This document shows, in pieces, positions 46,482 through 57,500 of a stretch of 64,000 nt of DNA. Every line of letters starts with the position of its first letter. Position 1 is the stretch's first letter. The stretch covers positions 42,422,718 to 42,486,717 of the forward strand of contig CM039133.1 of NCBI GenBank assembly GCA_022036555.1. Direction: 5' to 3'. Source of the stretch: Microstegium vimineum (Eukaryota > Streptophyta > Magnoliopsida > Poales > Poaceae). The translations under genes and the position numbers were made by a program. The notes under the pieces were generated by a model, which did no database searches, was not told the origin of the DNA, and saw only the letters and a list, made by a program, of their open reading frames with translations.

Positions 46482-47297
46482 ATGAGCAATGAGTGGTTAG
46501 AAGAGGCCGAATCTTCATCCGAACCCATTAGAATTCTTTCCTCCTCTACCACCATTCCTTGTCAGATCGAGAGAGCCAAGTTAGACTCTCTTTACGATCC
46601 TGCCGTAGGAATTAGCATTATGTCTAAGTCATTAGCTAATGCTCTCCTAGGCAATATAAAACTAACTCCAACCAACAAGTTCTTGAAGCTTTCTTCAGGA
46701 CAATTGATTGAGAGTTGTGGGAACGCACAGACCATTCCTACGCTAATTAACAAAGTCAATATCCTTTTAAATTACTTCATATTTGATATAGAGGAATTCG
46801 ACTTGTTAATTGGACATCCACTCATGAGATTCCTTGATGGATCTCTTGATGGAAGTCTCAAGGGTCATCTTGGGAGTAGCATCAAACTCTCAATTCCGCT
46901 CACCAATGCCATGAACACCATGACGGAATCACTCCTAGAATCTGACCCCATAGAGGAAGTGATGGTTGCATCTCTTCTAGAATCATCTCATCCTGATCTA
47001 GAAGAAGAAGCCGAAGATTTCATCCAGGAAGAAGACGATCTAAATGAACCCATAGATCTAGAGAAATCCAAACCCCCATCTAAAGCCTCTATAGAACTTA
47101 AACCTCTTCCAACTGGTTTAAAGTATGCATTTCTAAATGATGATTGTGAGGCCCCTATAATCATCAGTGATAAATTCTCTCCTGAAGAGACGTTCAAACT
47201 CCTCACTATCTTAGAAAAGCATCAATCAGTCTTAGGCTACTCTCTTCAACATCTCAAGGGCATCAGTCCCGCTCTTTGCACACATCGCATCCCATAG
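46482..47297 (+). CDS. Athila-B protease-like frame
   Basis: 271 codons. It resembles a retropepsin in layout (IPCQIERAKLDSLYDPAVGI, then DLLIGHPLMRFLDGS), but the catalytic D-[S/T]-G is read as Y-D-P-A-V-G. Athila-A has Y-D-P-S-L-G, so this is a family trait and not a local mutation. The acidic C-terminal half leads into EKHQSVLGYSLQHLKGISPA, the usual start of RT. A one-base shift near 47290 separates it from the RT frame. Confidence 0.7.
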   Translation: MSNEWLEEAESSSEPIRILSSSTTIPCQIERAKLDSLYDPAVGISIMSKSLANALLGNIKLTPTNKFLKLSSGQLIESCGNAQTIPTLINKVNILLNYFIFDIEEFDLLIGHPLMRFLDGSLDGSLKGHLGSSIKLSIPLTNAMNTMTESLLESDPIEEVMVASLLESSHPDLEEEAEDFIQEEDDLNEPIDLEKSKPPSKASIELKPLPTGLKYAFLNDDCEAPIIISDKFSPEETFKLLTILEKHQSVLGYSLQHLKGISPALCTHRIP

Positions 47298-48586
47298 AAC
47301 CTGAGGCTCTTCCTTCTAGAGAACCTCAGCGTAGACTGAATAATGCGATGAGAGAAGTAGTGAAGAAGGAAGTCTTGAAACTCTTGCACGCATGGATCAT
47401 CTACCCCGTTCCTCATAGTGAGTGGGTTATCCCTGTGCAAGTTGTGCCTAAGAAGGGAGGTATGACGGTCGTTCGAAATGATAAGAACGAGTTGATTCCT
47501 CAACGAACCGTCACGGGTTGGAGAATGTGTATAGATTACTGGAGACTTAACAAGGCTACAAAGAAAGATCATTTCCCGCTACCCTTCATCGATGAGATGT
47601 TGGAGCGGCTTGGAAAACATTCTTTCTTTTGTTTCCTTGATGGTTATTCGAGATATCATCAAATACCAATCCACCCCGACGATCAAAGTAAGACCACTTT
47701 CACAAGCCCCTATGGAACATATGCATATAGGCCAATGTCTTTTGGCCTATGCAATGCTCCTGCTTCTTTCCAAAGGTGCATGATGTCCATTTTCTCCGAT
47801 ATGATCGAAGAAATCATGGAAGTTTTCATGGACGACTTCTCGGTCTATCAAAAAACTTTCGATGATTTCCTTGAGAATCTGGATAGAGTCTTACAGAGAT
47901 GTGAAGAAAAGCACTTAGTCCTGAACTCGGAGAAATGCCACTTCATGGTTCGTGGAGGCATAGTGCTAGGACATAGAGTGTCCGAATGTGGGATAGAAGT
48001 GGATAGAGCTAAGATCGAAGTCATAGAGCAGCTTCCACCTCCCACGAATGTCAAGGGAATCCGTAACTTCCTTGGTCATGCTGGCTTTTATAGACAGTTC
48101 ATAGAAGACTTCTCTCAAATTGCATGTCCGTTAACAAGACTGCTAGCCAAAGATGCGCCCTTTGACTTCAATGATGAATACTTAGATTCTTTCTATATCC
48201 TCAAGAAAGCGCTCATCTTAGCTCCAATCATCCAACCCCCTGATTGGAAGCTCCCCTTCGAAATAATGTGTGATGCTAGTGATTATGTTGTCGGTGCGGT
48301 ATTAGGCCAAACCAAAGATAAGAAGCATCATGCTATTTCGTATGCTAGCAAGACCTTAACAGGTCCACAGCTAAATTATGCAACAACTGAAAAAGAGTTG
48401 TTGGTCGTGGTATTTGCTATAGACAAGTTTAGATCTTACTTAGTAGGAGCAAAAGTTATTGTCTATACAAATCATGCTGCTCTTAAGTATTTGCTCACTA
48501 AGAAAGATGCTAAACCACGTTTAATAAGATGGATCTTGCTACTCCAAGAATTTGATCTTGAAATAAAAGATAAAAAGGGAGTATAA
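47276..48586 (+). CDS. Athila-B reverse transcriptase and RNase H frame
   Basis: Open for 436 codons. RT motifs: PSREPQRRLNNAMREVVKKE, VRNDKNELIPQRTVTGWRMC, DYWRLNKATKKDHFPLPFID, DGYSRYHQIPIHPDDQSKTT, MSFGLCNAPASFQRCMMSIF and the catalytic FMDD. Then RNase H: FEIMCDASDYVVGAVLGQ, YATTEKELLVVVFAIDKFRS, VYTNHAALKYLL. Length and order are normal for the RT-RNase H part of an Athila pol. The ATG is not a natural start, since pol is made as a polyprotein. A TAA at 48584 cuts it from the VIDHLSRM end of RNase H. Confidence 0.92.
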   Translation: MHTSHPIEPEALPSREPQRRLNNAMREVVKKEVLKLLHAWIIYPVPHSEWVIPVQVVPKKGGMTVVRNDKNELIPQRTVTGWRMCIDYWRLNKATKKDHFPLPFIDEMLERLGKHSFFCFLDGYSRYHQIPIHPDDQSKTTFTSPYGTYAYRPMSFGLCNAPASFQRCMMSIFSDMIEEIMEVFMDDFSVYQKTFDDFLENLDRVLQRCEEKHLVLNSEKCHFMVRGGIVLGHRVSECGIEVDRAKIEVIEQLPPPTNVKGIRNFLGHAGFYRQFIEDFSQIACPLTRLLAKDAPFDFNDEYLDSFYILKKALILAPIIQPPDWKLPFEIMCDASDYVVGAVLGQTKDKKHHAISYASKTLTGPQLNYATTEKELLVVVFAIDKFRSYLVGAKVIVYTNHAALKYLLTKKDAKPRLIRWILLLQEFDLEIKDKKGV

Positions 48587-49980
48587 AATTATGTTATTGA
48601 TCATTTGTCTAGAATGCAATTCAAGGAAGCATAGAATTTGCCCATCGATGATTTCCTCAGAGATGACACACTTCTCGAGGTGATGGACTCCAACCCCTGG
48701 TATGCAAATATAGTCAACTTTATGGTTGCAGGCCATGTACCACCAGGGGCAGATATGAAGAAACTAGTTCAAGAGAGTCGAGTACATCTCTGGGATAAGC
48801 CATACCTCTATAGAGTATGCAATGATGGATTGTTAAGAAGATGTGTACCTATGGAGGAGGCAATCAAGATCATGGAAAGATGCCATGGAGCAAAGTACGG
48901 AGGTCACTATGGAGCATTCAGAACTCATGCTAAGATTTGGCAGAGTGGGTTCTTCTGGCCAACCATGTACAAAGATACTCATGACTATGTCAGAAAATAT
49001 GCAAGGTGCAAGAAGCACGGGAACAACAACGCCCGAGATGCCATGCCACTCACCAACAACTTACAAGCTGAGCTCTTTGATGTATGGGGCATCGACTACA
49101 TGGGGCCCTTTCCTCCATCGAAAGGGTACGAATATATCTTAGTAGCGGTGGACTACGTGTCCAAATGGGTAGAAGCATTATCCTGCCGCAAAGCTGATGC
49201 AGCCAATTCAAAGAGAATGTTCCATGAAGTGATATTCCCCAGATTTGGAACCCAAAGTTAGTCATAAGTGACGGGGGATCTGACTTCATTGACAAAGGCT
49301 TCCGCTAATTCCTCACCAATCAAGGAATCTGACACAGTGTTGCAACTCCATACCATCCTCAAACAAGTGGTCAAGCAGAAACATCCAACAAACAAATCAA
49401 GAACATTCTGCAAAAGATTGTAGAAGAGATGGGTGCGGCTTGGAATCACAAGCTACCAGAGGCATTATGGGCATATAGGACCGCATACAAGACCCTAATT
49501 GGTATGATACCATACCAACTTGTATACGGGAAGACATGCCACTTGCCTGTGGAATTAGAGTTCAAAGCACATTGGGCAATCAAGAAATGGAACATGGATC
49601 TGCCAGTTGCTGGAAAATTCAGGAAGATGCAAGTCTCTGAATTGGAATAATGGAGAGAGAAAGCATACCATAATGCCATAATATACAAGGAGAGAACCAA
49701 GAAATGGCATGACAAGAGGATCAAAGTCAATGAATTCAACCCAGGAGACAAAGTCTTGCTTTTCAACTCAAGATTCAAGCTCTTCGGTCACGGAAAACTG
49801 AAAAGCAAATGGGAAGGGTCATACCTCGTCGTCAACGTCGCGACTCATGGAGCAATCACACTCCAGGACGACGACGGCAAAATCTTCAAGGTAAATGGCC
49901 AACGTCTTAAAGTTTTCTATGAGCATGAAATTCCTGAAGAAGAAATTGATATGATATATTTTGTTCTTAATCCCAATTAG
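48587..49980 (+). pseudogene. Athila-B integrase
   Basis: The frame 48638-49261 holds the zinc-binding part (CHGAKYGGHYGAFRTHAKIW); the first Cys of the CxxC is Tyr (KYARCKKHGN). DVWGIDYMGPFPPSKGYEY gives the first Asp. A shift at 49255 and stops at 49306 and 49331 follow. VISDGGSDFIDKGF has the second Asp and HPQTSGQAETSNKQIK the Glu. The C-terminal frames are 49429-49650 and 49651-49980 (NEFNPGDKVLLFNSRFKLF, GKLKSKWEGSYLVVNV). Ends at TAG 49978. Confidence 0.88.
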
Positions 49981-50440
49981 AACTAAAATCTACATGTTTT
50001 AACTTTTTTGTTCAAATTTTGAAAAAGACCTTAGAAATGGCCTAGACTTAGCCTTAACTCCCCCCTCGTGAAAGGTCGGCCCATTTGGCCACTTTAGTGG
50101 ATCGGCCGAACCTATGTTTGGGCCAAACAGCCCGAAACTTCACGAGCTGACTCACCTGACCTGAACAAGTTCAAAACCTGGCGTTGTTGTTCAAAAAGTT
50201 TCAAAAAGCGTTCGGCCGAAAGTGGTTCAAACTCGTTCAAACGCCCAGTCGTGCAGGAGCGTCGGGCCAACGCTCCCCTTCGTTTTTCATCGCGATCCGA
50301 GCGAAAACGAAGGCCCTGAACGATGTTTCTTCTCTTCTTAACACCCCTCCTTCTTCTTTCTCCTTCCACCTTGCTTTCTTTCACAACCAGCAGCACTACC
50401 ATCACCCTTTGCAATCCTCCACACCTCCTTGATCACCCCC

Positions 50441-51213
50441 ATGGCTCCACCACGCAACAATGGCAAGTTGCCACTCGTTCCTAGCAATGGAAGTCCTTCC
50501 AAGACCCGAGACCTCATAAACTTTGACGCCATGATCGTCAAGGTCCTCGAGGTGGCACCTCTGGCCATGGCACCACCGCCCGCACTACCCACCACTCCTC
50601 TAGGGGGTCGGCCGACCGGGCAGTGGAGCTCGGAGCGGATGCGGACCATCGCTCGATCGATGTCTCCGCGCCGTAACCTCAACAAGCCCGCTACGCGACC
50701 GGTGACGCCCAAAAGGCCGACAACCGGTCAAATTGGGCTGAAGAAGATGCCCATCTCCTCCACCGACGGCGACATGAGTACGGGTTACACCCACTCGTAC
50801 TCGCCATCAACACCGCCAGGGATGAAGATTCAGCAGGCTCAAGGAGGACCAGGGAGAGGCAAGGTGCTCATCCCTCCTCTCACCTCCGAGGAGAGGAGGG
50901 GGTGCGCAGATCGCTTGAGACGGAGGAGTCTCGCAAGTCTGTCGGACGGACTAGCAAGACGCCATCCATGTCTAGCCCTCCAGAACAGTTCGAGGACGAA
51001 GATGAAAAGAGTGATATGGAGAAACTGCTCCGCGTAGTGGCTAGGCTTAGAGAAAATAATACTAAATTAGCAGAGCGTGCAGCAGAGGAGAGGATGGCAC
51101 GTGTTGATCTAGAGGATAATTTCAAGGCTCTTCGCATTAGCACCAATGCGAAGATCAAACGTCTTGCCCAAGCCATCGAGAGAGACGATCTGTTTGACCC
51201 TCCATCTCCATAG
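50441..51213 (+). pseudogene. Extra sense ORF of Athila-B after integrase (basic/proline-rich plus coiled coil)
   Basis: ATG at 50441 opens MAPPRNNGKLPLVPSNGSP. The first 150 codons are basic and Pro/Ser-rich (MSPRRNLNKPATRPVTPKRP). A one-base shift in the G-rich tract near 50896 moves the frame to 50902-51213, whose second half is heptad-like and charged (MEKLLRVVARLRENNTKLAE, AKIKRLAQAIERDD). No transmembrane segment is visible, unlike the env-like ORF described for some Athila elements. It is absent from Athila-A. Not recognised; it could be a nucleic-acid binding or assembly factor, or a captured host sequence. Confidence 0.6.
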
Positions 51214-53017
51214 ATCACTAGTCCACAAATAAAATAGACACTTAGGTTTATTTTCCAATTATTTTTGTTCATTTCCCTTTCATTAATGTAATGTGTGCCT
51301 ACAAGAATTTGAATTGAATGAAAATGTTTGGTTCTGCTAGTATTTTGCCCAGCTGAACCCCTACATTTGTTGTCTTCTCTGTCATTGAATTCAGCATGCT
51401 CCGAAACAAGTATAGGGGAGGTCAGTCGACACTCCAACTTGTCAAAACACAAAAGATCATTGAATCATGCTGAGCACATCCATGACATGTACTAGAAAAA
51501 AAATTGGACCAAAACAGCCACTTTTGTGGTTCGGCCGAACCAAGTTGGAGGCCAAAATTCAGAAAGTTCAGAGTACATCAACATTCAGAGGTAAAGGATC
51601 CAAATGCAGAGTTCGAAGTGGCCAAACGGCTCCAAAGACGTTCGGCCGAACGTGCTTCTAGGGCCTGGACCCACCAGCAAGCATCCTTTGAATTTCAAAC
51701 GTCAAATCTAACTGGTTTGCCACGTCTCTCCCCTTTTCTCTATACTTTTTCATTTGTTTATTCACCTTCCCCTTCAAGAATAAAAATGAAATAAAAATAA
51801 TTTCTTCATGAAACTTACCACTTTGTTTAAATTCACTTTTAATATTGAATAAAACAAGAAGATCGCATCCAAAAATTAAAATTTTGAAAAGTGACATGAT
51901 CTATGACATTTAAAGGGCAAAAGCGTCATAAAGACAAATTCTTGTTTTTTGCTTATACTAGTCGGAAGAACACTTTGATAGGAACATCATATGGACTAAG
52001 TTGTTGATTAATGTGATATAGTCTCGGCTCATGATTCATACCCTTTCTATTTAAAGTTCTTGGAGATTAATTTTTGAAAATGTCATAAAACCATAATGTC
52101 ACTACTCCTCTATAGTGAGAAAATCCTACCAAAGCCATAAACATTTATGCAAGTTCAAAACCTTCCTCAAATGCTTCTTGTATTTGCTTTGAGTTTTGTC
52201 AAACCTTGTGACCCTTGTTGAGAATTATGTCATAGTTCAAAGATCAAGATCACACGCACGCCACATATTTCTGCTACTTCTACACTGGAAGTACGCAAAA
52301 CATGCCTTTCATTGACATGATCCATGATCATTCAATAAATACTCTTGAAATAAATGTTATGATCTCTCCCTATATTCTTCCAAAAAGAGATATGGCTATC
52401 ATAAATGAAAAATGATGATGAGCAAAGCTCTTCAATTTAAAAAAAATCTTATCATGATAGCCATGTCTCAAGTAATCTTAAAGTTAGAGAGATCATATAC
52501 ATAGCTAAGGAGTACATGTTAGACCAATACTTTTGTCCACGCACATGCACATCTTGATCTAGGATTATAACATTCTTCTCCTTGGATCCTTGTTTTGACT
52601 TTACAATATAAGTGATGCAAGTTTGCTACATTGAGCATCCCTACCTAAACTCCACATAAGCCTTTAGAAGTAGGAAGATACAAAGAAGGCAAACTCTTTA
52701 TGCCTTGGTAAGGAATCATACACCTTGAGTGACTTAGAGTGCTATAAGAGGAGTAAGATGACTTATGAGATTTCTTTTGAAAAATTTATCAAAAACTCCA
52801 AGTGCTAAAATATGATTTGGGAAGATGACTTTGCCTCGAAGATCTGTTCCATTTCTCAACCTCTCAAGGATATATGTTAGCCAATACCACATATCCCATT
52901 GGTATGACAAAATGTCTTGAATGAATCTATATGCTTGCTTTATACTTTGAATAACATGATCTTGTTAGCTTTTAACCTTTACTCGAGGACGAGCAAAGAG
53001 GTAAGTATGGGGGATCT
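51214..53017 (+). other. Athila-B 3' untranslated region and polypurine tract
   Basis: No gene. 51340-51550 matches Athila-A 22490-22690. TCGGCCGA at 51531 and 51642. 51880-52960 is A/T-rich and unremarkable. The last 30 bp (GACGAGCAAAGAGGTAAG then TATGGGGGATCT) form the polypurine tract just before the 3' LTR, in the usual Athila style. Confidence 0.75.
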
Positions 53018-54496
53018 TGTTGACGGTAATTAAGAGCTATTTTGTCACCATCAAAATACCATCAACATACTCATTCTCAAAGGAAAACAAACATAACCTG
53101 AACATATTATGCCAAATAACTGGTTTCACATGTCCCTTGACTATTTGATGCATATAATGACAAATGTGGTCTTTTGGGAGCCAGTGGGCCCACTTAGGGG
53201 GTCGGCCGACCATCCTATGGACCCACCTGGCATCCTTAGCCCCCATGATCCATGTAACACCCTCAATAATATTCCTTACCCTTGGATCTAAGTGTATTCA
53301 CCTCTCAATGGTCCAGATTCACAGCACAAGGATCCATGGGCCCACATCAAGGAGATTAACGTGACAACTCAACTCAGAACCAACATCCAAGGCATATGAC
53401 AGGTGGGACCAGTGCCCAGGAGGCAGAGGTGCCCCACAGACCCCATAGGGGGTTCGGCCGAACTCAAGGTGGGCCCAACCTAGCCACCACTTGGTCCCTG
53501 ACTAGTGGGCCACCATCTAGAAGGTGCAGAGGGCCCACATGGTAGCAAGGTGGTTCGGTCGAACCACCATAAGGCGGTTTCACCTCCCCAACTGACTTAC
53601 CCACTCCCCACATGATGGAAATCAATACCCTTGATCCTTAGGCGGTTCTGAAGTCGGTTCGATCCAACGGTGCTTGATGAAGGTGACGCGGATCGCTGAC
53701 GTGGCACCGGAGTAGCCCCTACTCCACCTCTAGCTATAAATAGATCCCTAGAGCTCCCTATTCATTTCATGTCTCATTGGAGAAACTACTCTCTAGCCTC
53801 TTAGCGGAGCTCTTCAGTAGTGTTATTTGTTGGGAGAGTGAGGACCCTCTGGAAAGCCGGTCTGTGGGAATTTCTCGGAGTTTCCTCACGGATGCGAGTC
53901 CTTGTAAGTTTGCACTTGTAAGTGAAGCTTCTTGAGTTCTTCTATAGTATTCAGTGTTCAAATCTTTGTGTTTAGCACTTTGTAATGACTTCTCTTTGAT
54001 TCTTTATGATTAGCCAAGGTTAAGTTAATATGGTTAGACTGTTCTAAGCTTAATTCATGCTTGTAAACGCTTTCTTAGTAGTGTTTGGATGCTAGTTAAG
54101 TAAAGTGAACAAGTTTTAAATCTGCTTGTCCTTTGTTAATTCCCCACCACGTGTGTAAGATAAGTTCTTAAAAGGTAAGACTTCAATACAACTTGACGGC
54201 GCGGTCCGGTTAGAGTTTTGCCCTCTTTCTGATCTATCCCGTCACCTCCTGCAAGAGAAGGGTCGATAAGGCCAGTATAACCAGCTATCCCTTGTTAGAC
54301 ATCTGTGCTATCTTGAACCTCTCAACTCAATTATCATAATCTCCCTTGATCCATCGTAGGACATATCTTTAATCCTAGTTAGATCACTATCGTTCCCTAA
54401 GGAAAATACGATACCTGGAATACTCCCGGTGAAGTGCTACATCGGTATAATCTGTGCGCTTGTGAATCTATCCAATAGTCATAAGAAATACCAACA
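53018..54496 (+). repeat. Athila-B 3' LTR
   Basis: 1479 bp, TGTTGACGGT to ACCAACA. It aligns with 328-1924 through the TATA block (TATAAATA at 53735-53742) and the conserved CTCCCGGTGAA near the end. U3 is strongly diverged from Athila-A. TCGGCCGA palindromes at 53202 and 53454. The host sequence starts at 54497. Confidence 0.85.
53735..53742 (+). promoter_or_regulatory. TATA box in the Athila-B 3' LTR
   Basis: TATAAATA in the block shared with Athila-A. In a 3' LTR it could drive readthrough into the host DNA to the right. Confidence 0.5.
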
Positions 54497-55006
54497 TGGA
54501 GCCATCTAACAGCATCTCTAAAAGTACCAAATATTTTAAACCTAAAAATATAGTTTTACAACTCTAAAAAAAGAATTGGAATGAATAAAGATGGTCATTT
54601 CTTTGCCGACCCTCGGTAATTTGTACATCCGCTCTTCCCTATCCATGACCATCACCTTGCACACACACAACGAGAAAAAAAATATTTTGCAGAGAAGAAT
54701 AAGAAAAATGCATCCCAGTAGTTCTATAACTAATTTTTTTTCTCTCCTCCACTTAGATCTAGAGAAGATCTAGATCCAGAGAAAAACGACATATACTAAA
54801 TCATGTAAAAGAGAGGGTATGAGAGTTGGAGAGTAAGAAATTAACCTCTTGCGGTCCCCCCCCCCCCCTTCACCAATTTTAAAGTCAAAACCACCCCTCT
54901 AAAATGGTCAATTTTGGGGTTCTAAGCTCAAAACCCAACAAAATGGAGAAGCGGCCACGGGAAGAAGAGATGGGTGGTTGGTTATATATAGGCACAAACT
55001 TGACCC
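54497..55006. other. Host intergenic DNA right of Athila-B
   Basis: No gene supported. A run of 12 Cs lies near 54860. The 8 bp at 54999-55006 are the left target duplication of the hAT-type MITE. Confidence 0.5.
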
Positions 55007-55163
55007 CAGGGGCGACGCCACGTTCATTTACCCTGGTGCCCGTGCACCAGGGTAAATTTATTTTTGTCCTTTAATAATCTTATTTTTACCATGTATTTTA
55101 ATATAGTTATGTAAGTTATTGAAGCAGTGCACCAGGGTAAATTTGTGAGTAGCTTCGCCACTG
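55007..55163. mobile_element. hAT-type MITE with perfect 8-bp target duplication
   Basis: 157 bp from CAGGGGCGACGCCACG to AGTAGCTTCGCCACTG; the ends are imperfect inverted repeats (CAGGGGCGACGCC / CAGTGGCGAAGCT). CTTGACCC flanks both sides (54999-55006 and 55164-55171), as for hAT transposons. GTGCACCAGGGTAAATTT occurs twice inside. No transposase. Confidence 0.92.
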
Positions 55164-55171
55164 CTTGACCC

Positions 55172-55560
55172 AGGTGGGTGACATAACGTAACCACCTCGG
55201 TTAACCATACATTTATTACCAGTTATGTTAAGTTGACTGTCTCAGATAACAGGTTAACGAAGGCGTTTGTCGTAACGTAGTTGTGTCGGTTAATGTATGG
55301 TTAACGAAGGCGTTCACCAGGCTGCTAGCTTCCTGGTCGACAGCGACGATCATCCCACTATTGACGCATGACGTCGTCCGTGAGCCCTGCCCGGCCGGCG
55401 GGGTCGACCTCCAGGACGAGCTTGCATTGTTTTGCTGCCCTGTACCCCTAGCTGGGGCCCTCGATATCTACAGTCACGCATAGATCGAGTGCAGTGTATG
55501 CAGCAGCAGTCACGTACGTCATTTTTCAAGGGAACGTGCGGCGATCGACTAGGACGGGTG
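55172..55560. other. Host DNA between the MITE and the glycine-rich copy 2 region
   Basis: GTTAACCATACATTTA (55198-) and its near reverse complement TTAATGTATGGTTAAC (about 55290) form an inverted pair, and GTTAACGAAGGCGTT is repeated. No gene supported. Confidence 0.4.
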
Positions 55561-55831
55561 GGGCGCACGGTGCGATTAGATTGGAAATGACGAAAATTGT
55601 GTTACCATCCATATAGTTTAGGTGGAATAGAAGAGAAGAGATAGATCGGGCATATAAGTACATATGCCAAAGAAATTTGCCTGGTTTGATTCGCCGGGTC
55701 CTATGCCAAAATGTCCGATCCCCAGCTTGTCGATCAAGCTTAGGTAGGTTATTAGCAACAATAAATCACTACAGTGATCACCTATCATTACGAATGTCAT
55801 GGCTGAAATCACCTCACCTACTCCATCAACC

Positions 55832-55839
55832 TATAAATT
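55832..55839 (+). promoter_or_regulatory. TATA box of the second glycine-rich protein gene
   Basis: TATAAATT 90 bp before the ATG, in a leader conserved with copy 1. Confidence 0.65.
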
Positions 55840-55928
55840 GCCCATACTACAGGGCACCTTCAACGTGCATAGCGACCTCAGCCTTACAGTGATAGGCAAC
55901 ACAAATTGTGAGTTTGTGTGAGGTGAAG

Positions 55929-56204
55929 ATGGCAGTGTCACTGAGGAACAGAACCCCATGGCTCGGCCTCCACTTCGTTTTCGGCATGTTGCTCCTGCAG
56001 CTTACTTTGACAGAGGAGCGGGATGTAGCTTCCCTGGTGCCCCATGGGCATAATGTTGGGGAGGAACACAATACGATTGTCGGTACTCAGACTCCACCTG
56101 TGCAGCATCCACCGGTGGTACAGGATCCATCCGGTGGAGGCGGAGGTGGCGGCGGAGGAGGAGGGGGAGGGGGAGGAGGCGGCGGTGGTGGAGGAGGCAT
56201 GTGA
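55929..56204 (+). CDS. Small secreted glycine-rich protein, copy 2
   Basis: 91 residues. A signal peptide (basic MAVSLRNR, hydrophobic FVFGMLLLQLTL) is followed by EERDVASLVPHGHNVGEEHN, a Pro/Val/His linker (QTPPVQHPPVVQDPS) and an unbroken run of glycines ending GGM. It is a duplicate of the gene at 30734. Promoter, leader and 3' flank are also duplicated (about 55565-56513 against 30380-31364). The linker has diverged most. Likely cell-wall or apoplastic; the exact role is unknown. No introns; the start is the ATG shared by both copies. This is the better preserved copy. Confidence 0.78.
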   Translation: MAVSLRNRTPWLGLHFVFGMLLLQLTLTEERDVASLVPHGHNVGEEHNTIVGTQTPPVQHPPVVQDPSGGGGGGGGGGGGGGGGGGGGGGM

Positions 56205-56513
56205 GGATGTGCCATAAGGTGCGCTCAAATTAACGAAGAGTGTTGCCTAGTAAACAAATAAATGTTCTTGTTATAATGTCTTCTTTGCGTCGTTATGTCA
56301 CGCATGAATAATAATCGGACTCTTGTTAGTTGTGTCATCATGTCATGTATGAATAGTAATTGTACTTCGTGTTTAATGGTTGAATGTCTTGTCAGAAAGA
56401 GGCAAAAACTAGCACATCTTTGTTATACATATATATTATACCTAATAATAATTGGCAAAAATTTTATCATACTTTTGTATGTCTATTTTGTTTCCGTGTG
56501 TATGTTGGATATC

Positions 56514-57500
56514 AAAAGGAGTTGAATTTACCGGATCCGGTTCACCTGCGGTTGCGTTCAGAGGAAGTGATCACTAGAGAAAAATATTATGTTCTATTAG
56601 GCAGCGCCCCCCCCCCCCCCCACCCCCCGCAGTTTTGCATTAGAGAAATATTCCCTGCCCGGGTGGCCATCGTAGTGAAAAAATACACCAGACAAAGTTT
56701 CTCTACGAAACCACCATCACATCACCGGGAAAAAGAGAAAAATAGTAGCAATGTTGAGTTTGAACCAGAACATTGTAAACGACAGGATGGGTTACATACC
56801 ACCATGGTATTAGTAGACTAAAGCTTATTAAATTAATTAAGTAATAATTATTAAAAATAAATACCTCCAATCAATCGCGAAAACATTGTTGCATATTGAG
56901 GAAAATAATAATCTTGTAGAAATCAGGAAAAGGCACATTTATATAGTTGGACGGATGATCTCCACAGATGAGTGTGCCCTCCTTCTTTGGTGTGTGGTGA
57001 CGGTAGTTAACACTCATCCTAAACCGTCAATATTACTTGTACAAATAAATGAATATGGTCACCAACATCGATCTAGGGGTTAAATTGACAAATACAACAA
57101 GTTTCGGTGAATATGTGTTTTGAGGAGGATTTATTCAAGAGTGAGGCAAAGTGGACCTATCCGTTAGAACAAATCTCCACCACATGCGACATAACTGACT
57201 TAAAGGACCCCCAATCCACGGGCCAAGACAAACCTCCTTAAATCAACCCTAAAGCATAAGGGGTGGGGCCAGCCGACCTGTAGGTCACCCTACACTTCGA
57301 AGGTCGGTTCTCCAGCGCCTTTATGGATCAATTTTCACCGTGTATCAAGGTAAGTTCAAATCAAGAGCTTAGATAACCGATGCTATGGATTCATAGGCCC
57401 ACGGGAGGCCTAATACCCCATATAAAAGGACCCCATACCTCCTCCAAAAAGTGATCAATACTGAATGCCAGCGACGATATAGAGATCATTTAACCTCAGA
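56514..57500. other. Unassigned intergenic DNA
   Basis: No gene I can support. A run of about 14 Cs lies near 56608-56621. Short frames here lack any recognisable pattern. Confidence 0.35.

Larger units (their letters stand above)
45716..54496 (+). mobile_element. Athila-B: Athila-lineage retrotransposon lacking its 5' end
   Basis: Starts mid-gag at the junction with Tat-2 and runs through gag, protease-like, RT/RNase H, integrase, an extra ORF, a 3' untranslated region, polypurine tract and a 1.48-kb 3' LTR. The RT (FMDDFSVY, GWRMCIDYWRLNKATKKDHF) is of the Athila type. The 5' LTR, primer site and first gag exon are missing. All frames have stops or shifts. Confidence 0.9.
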
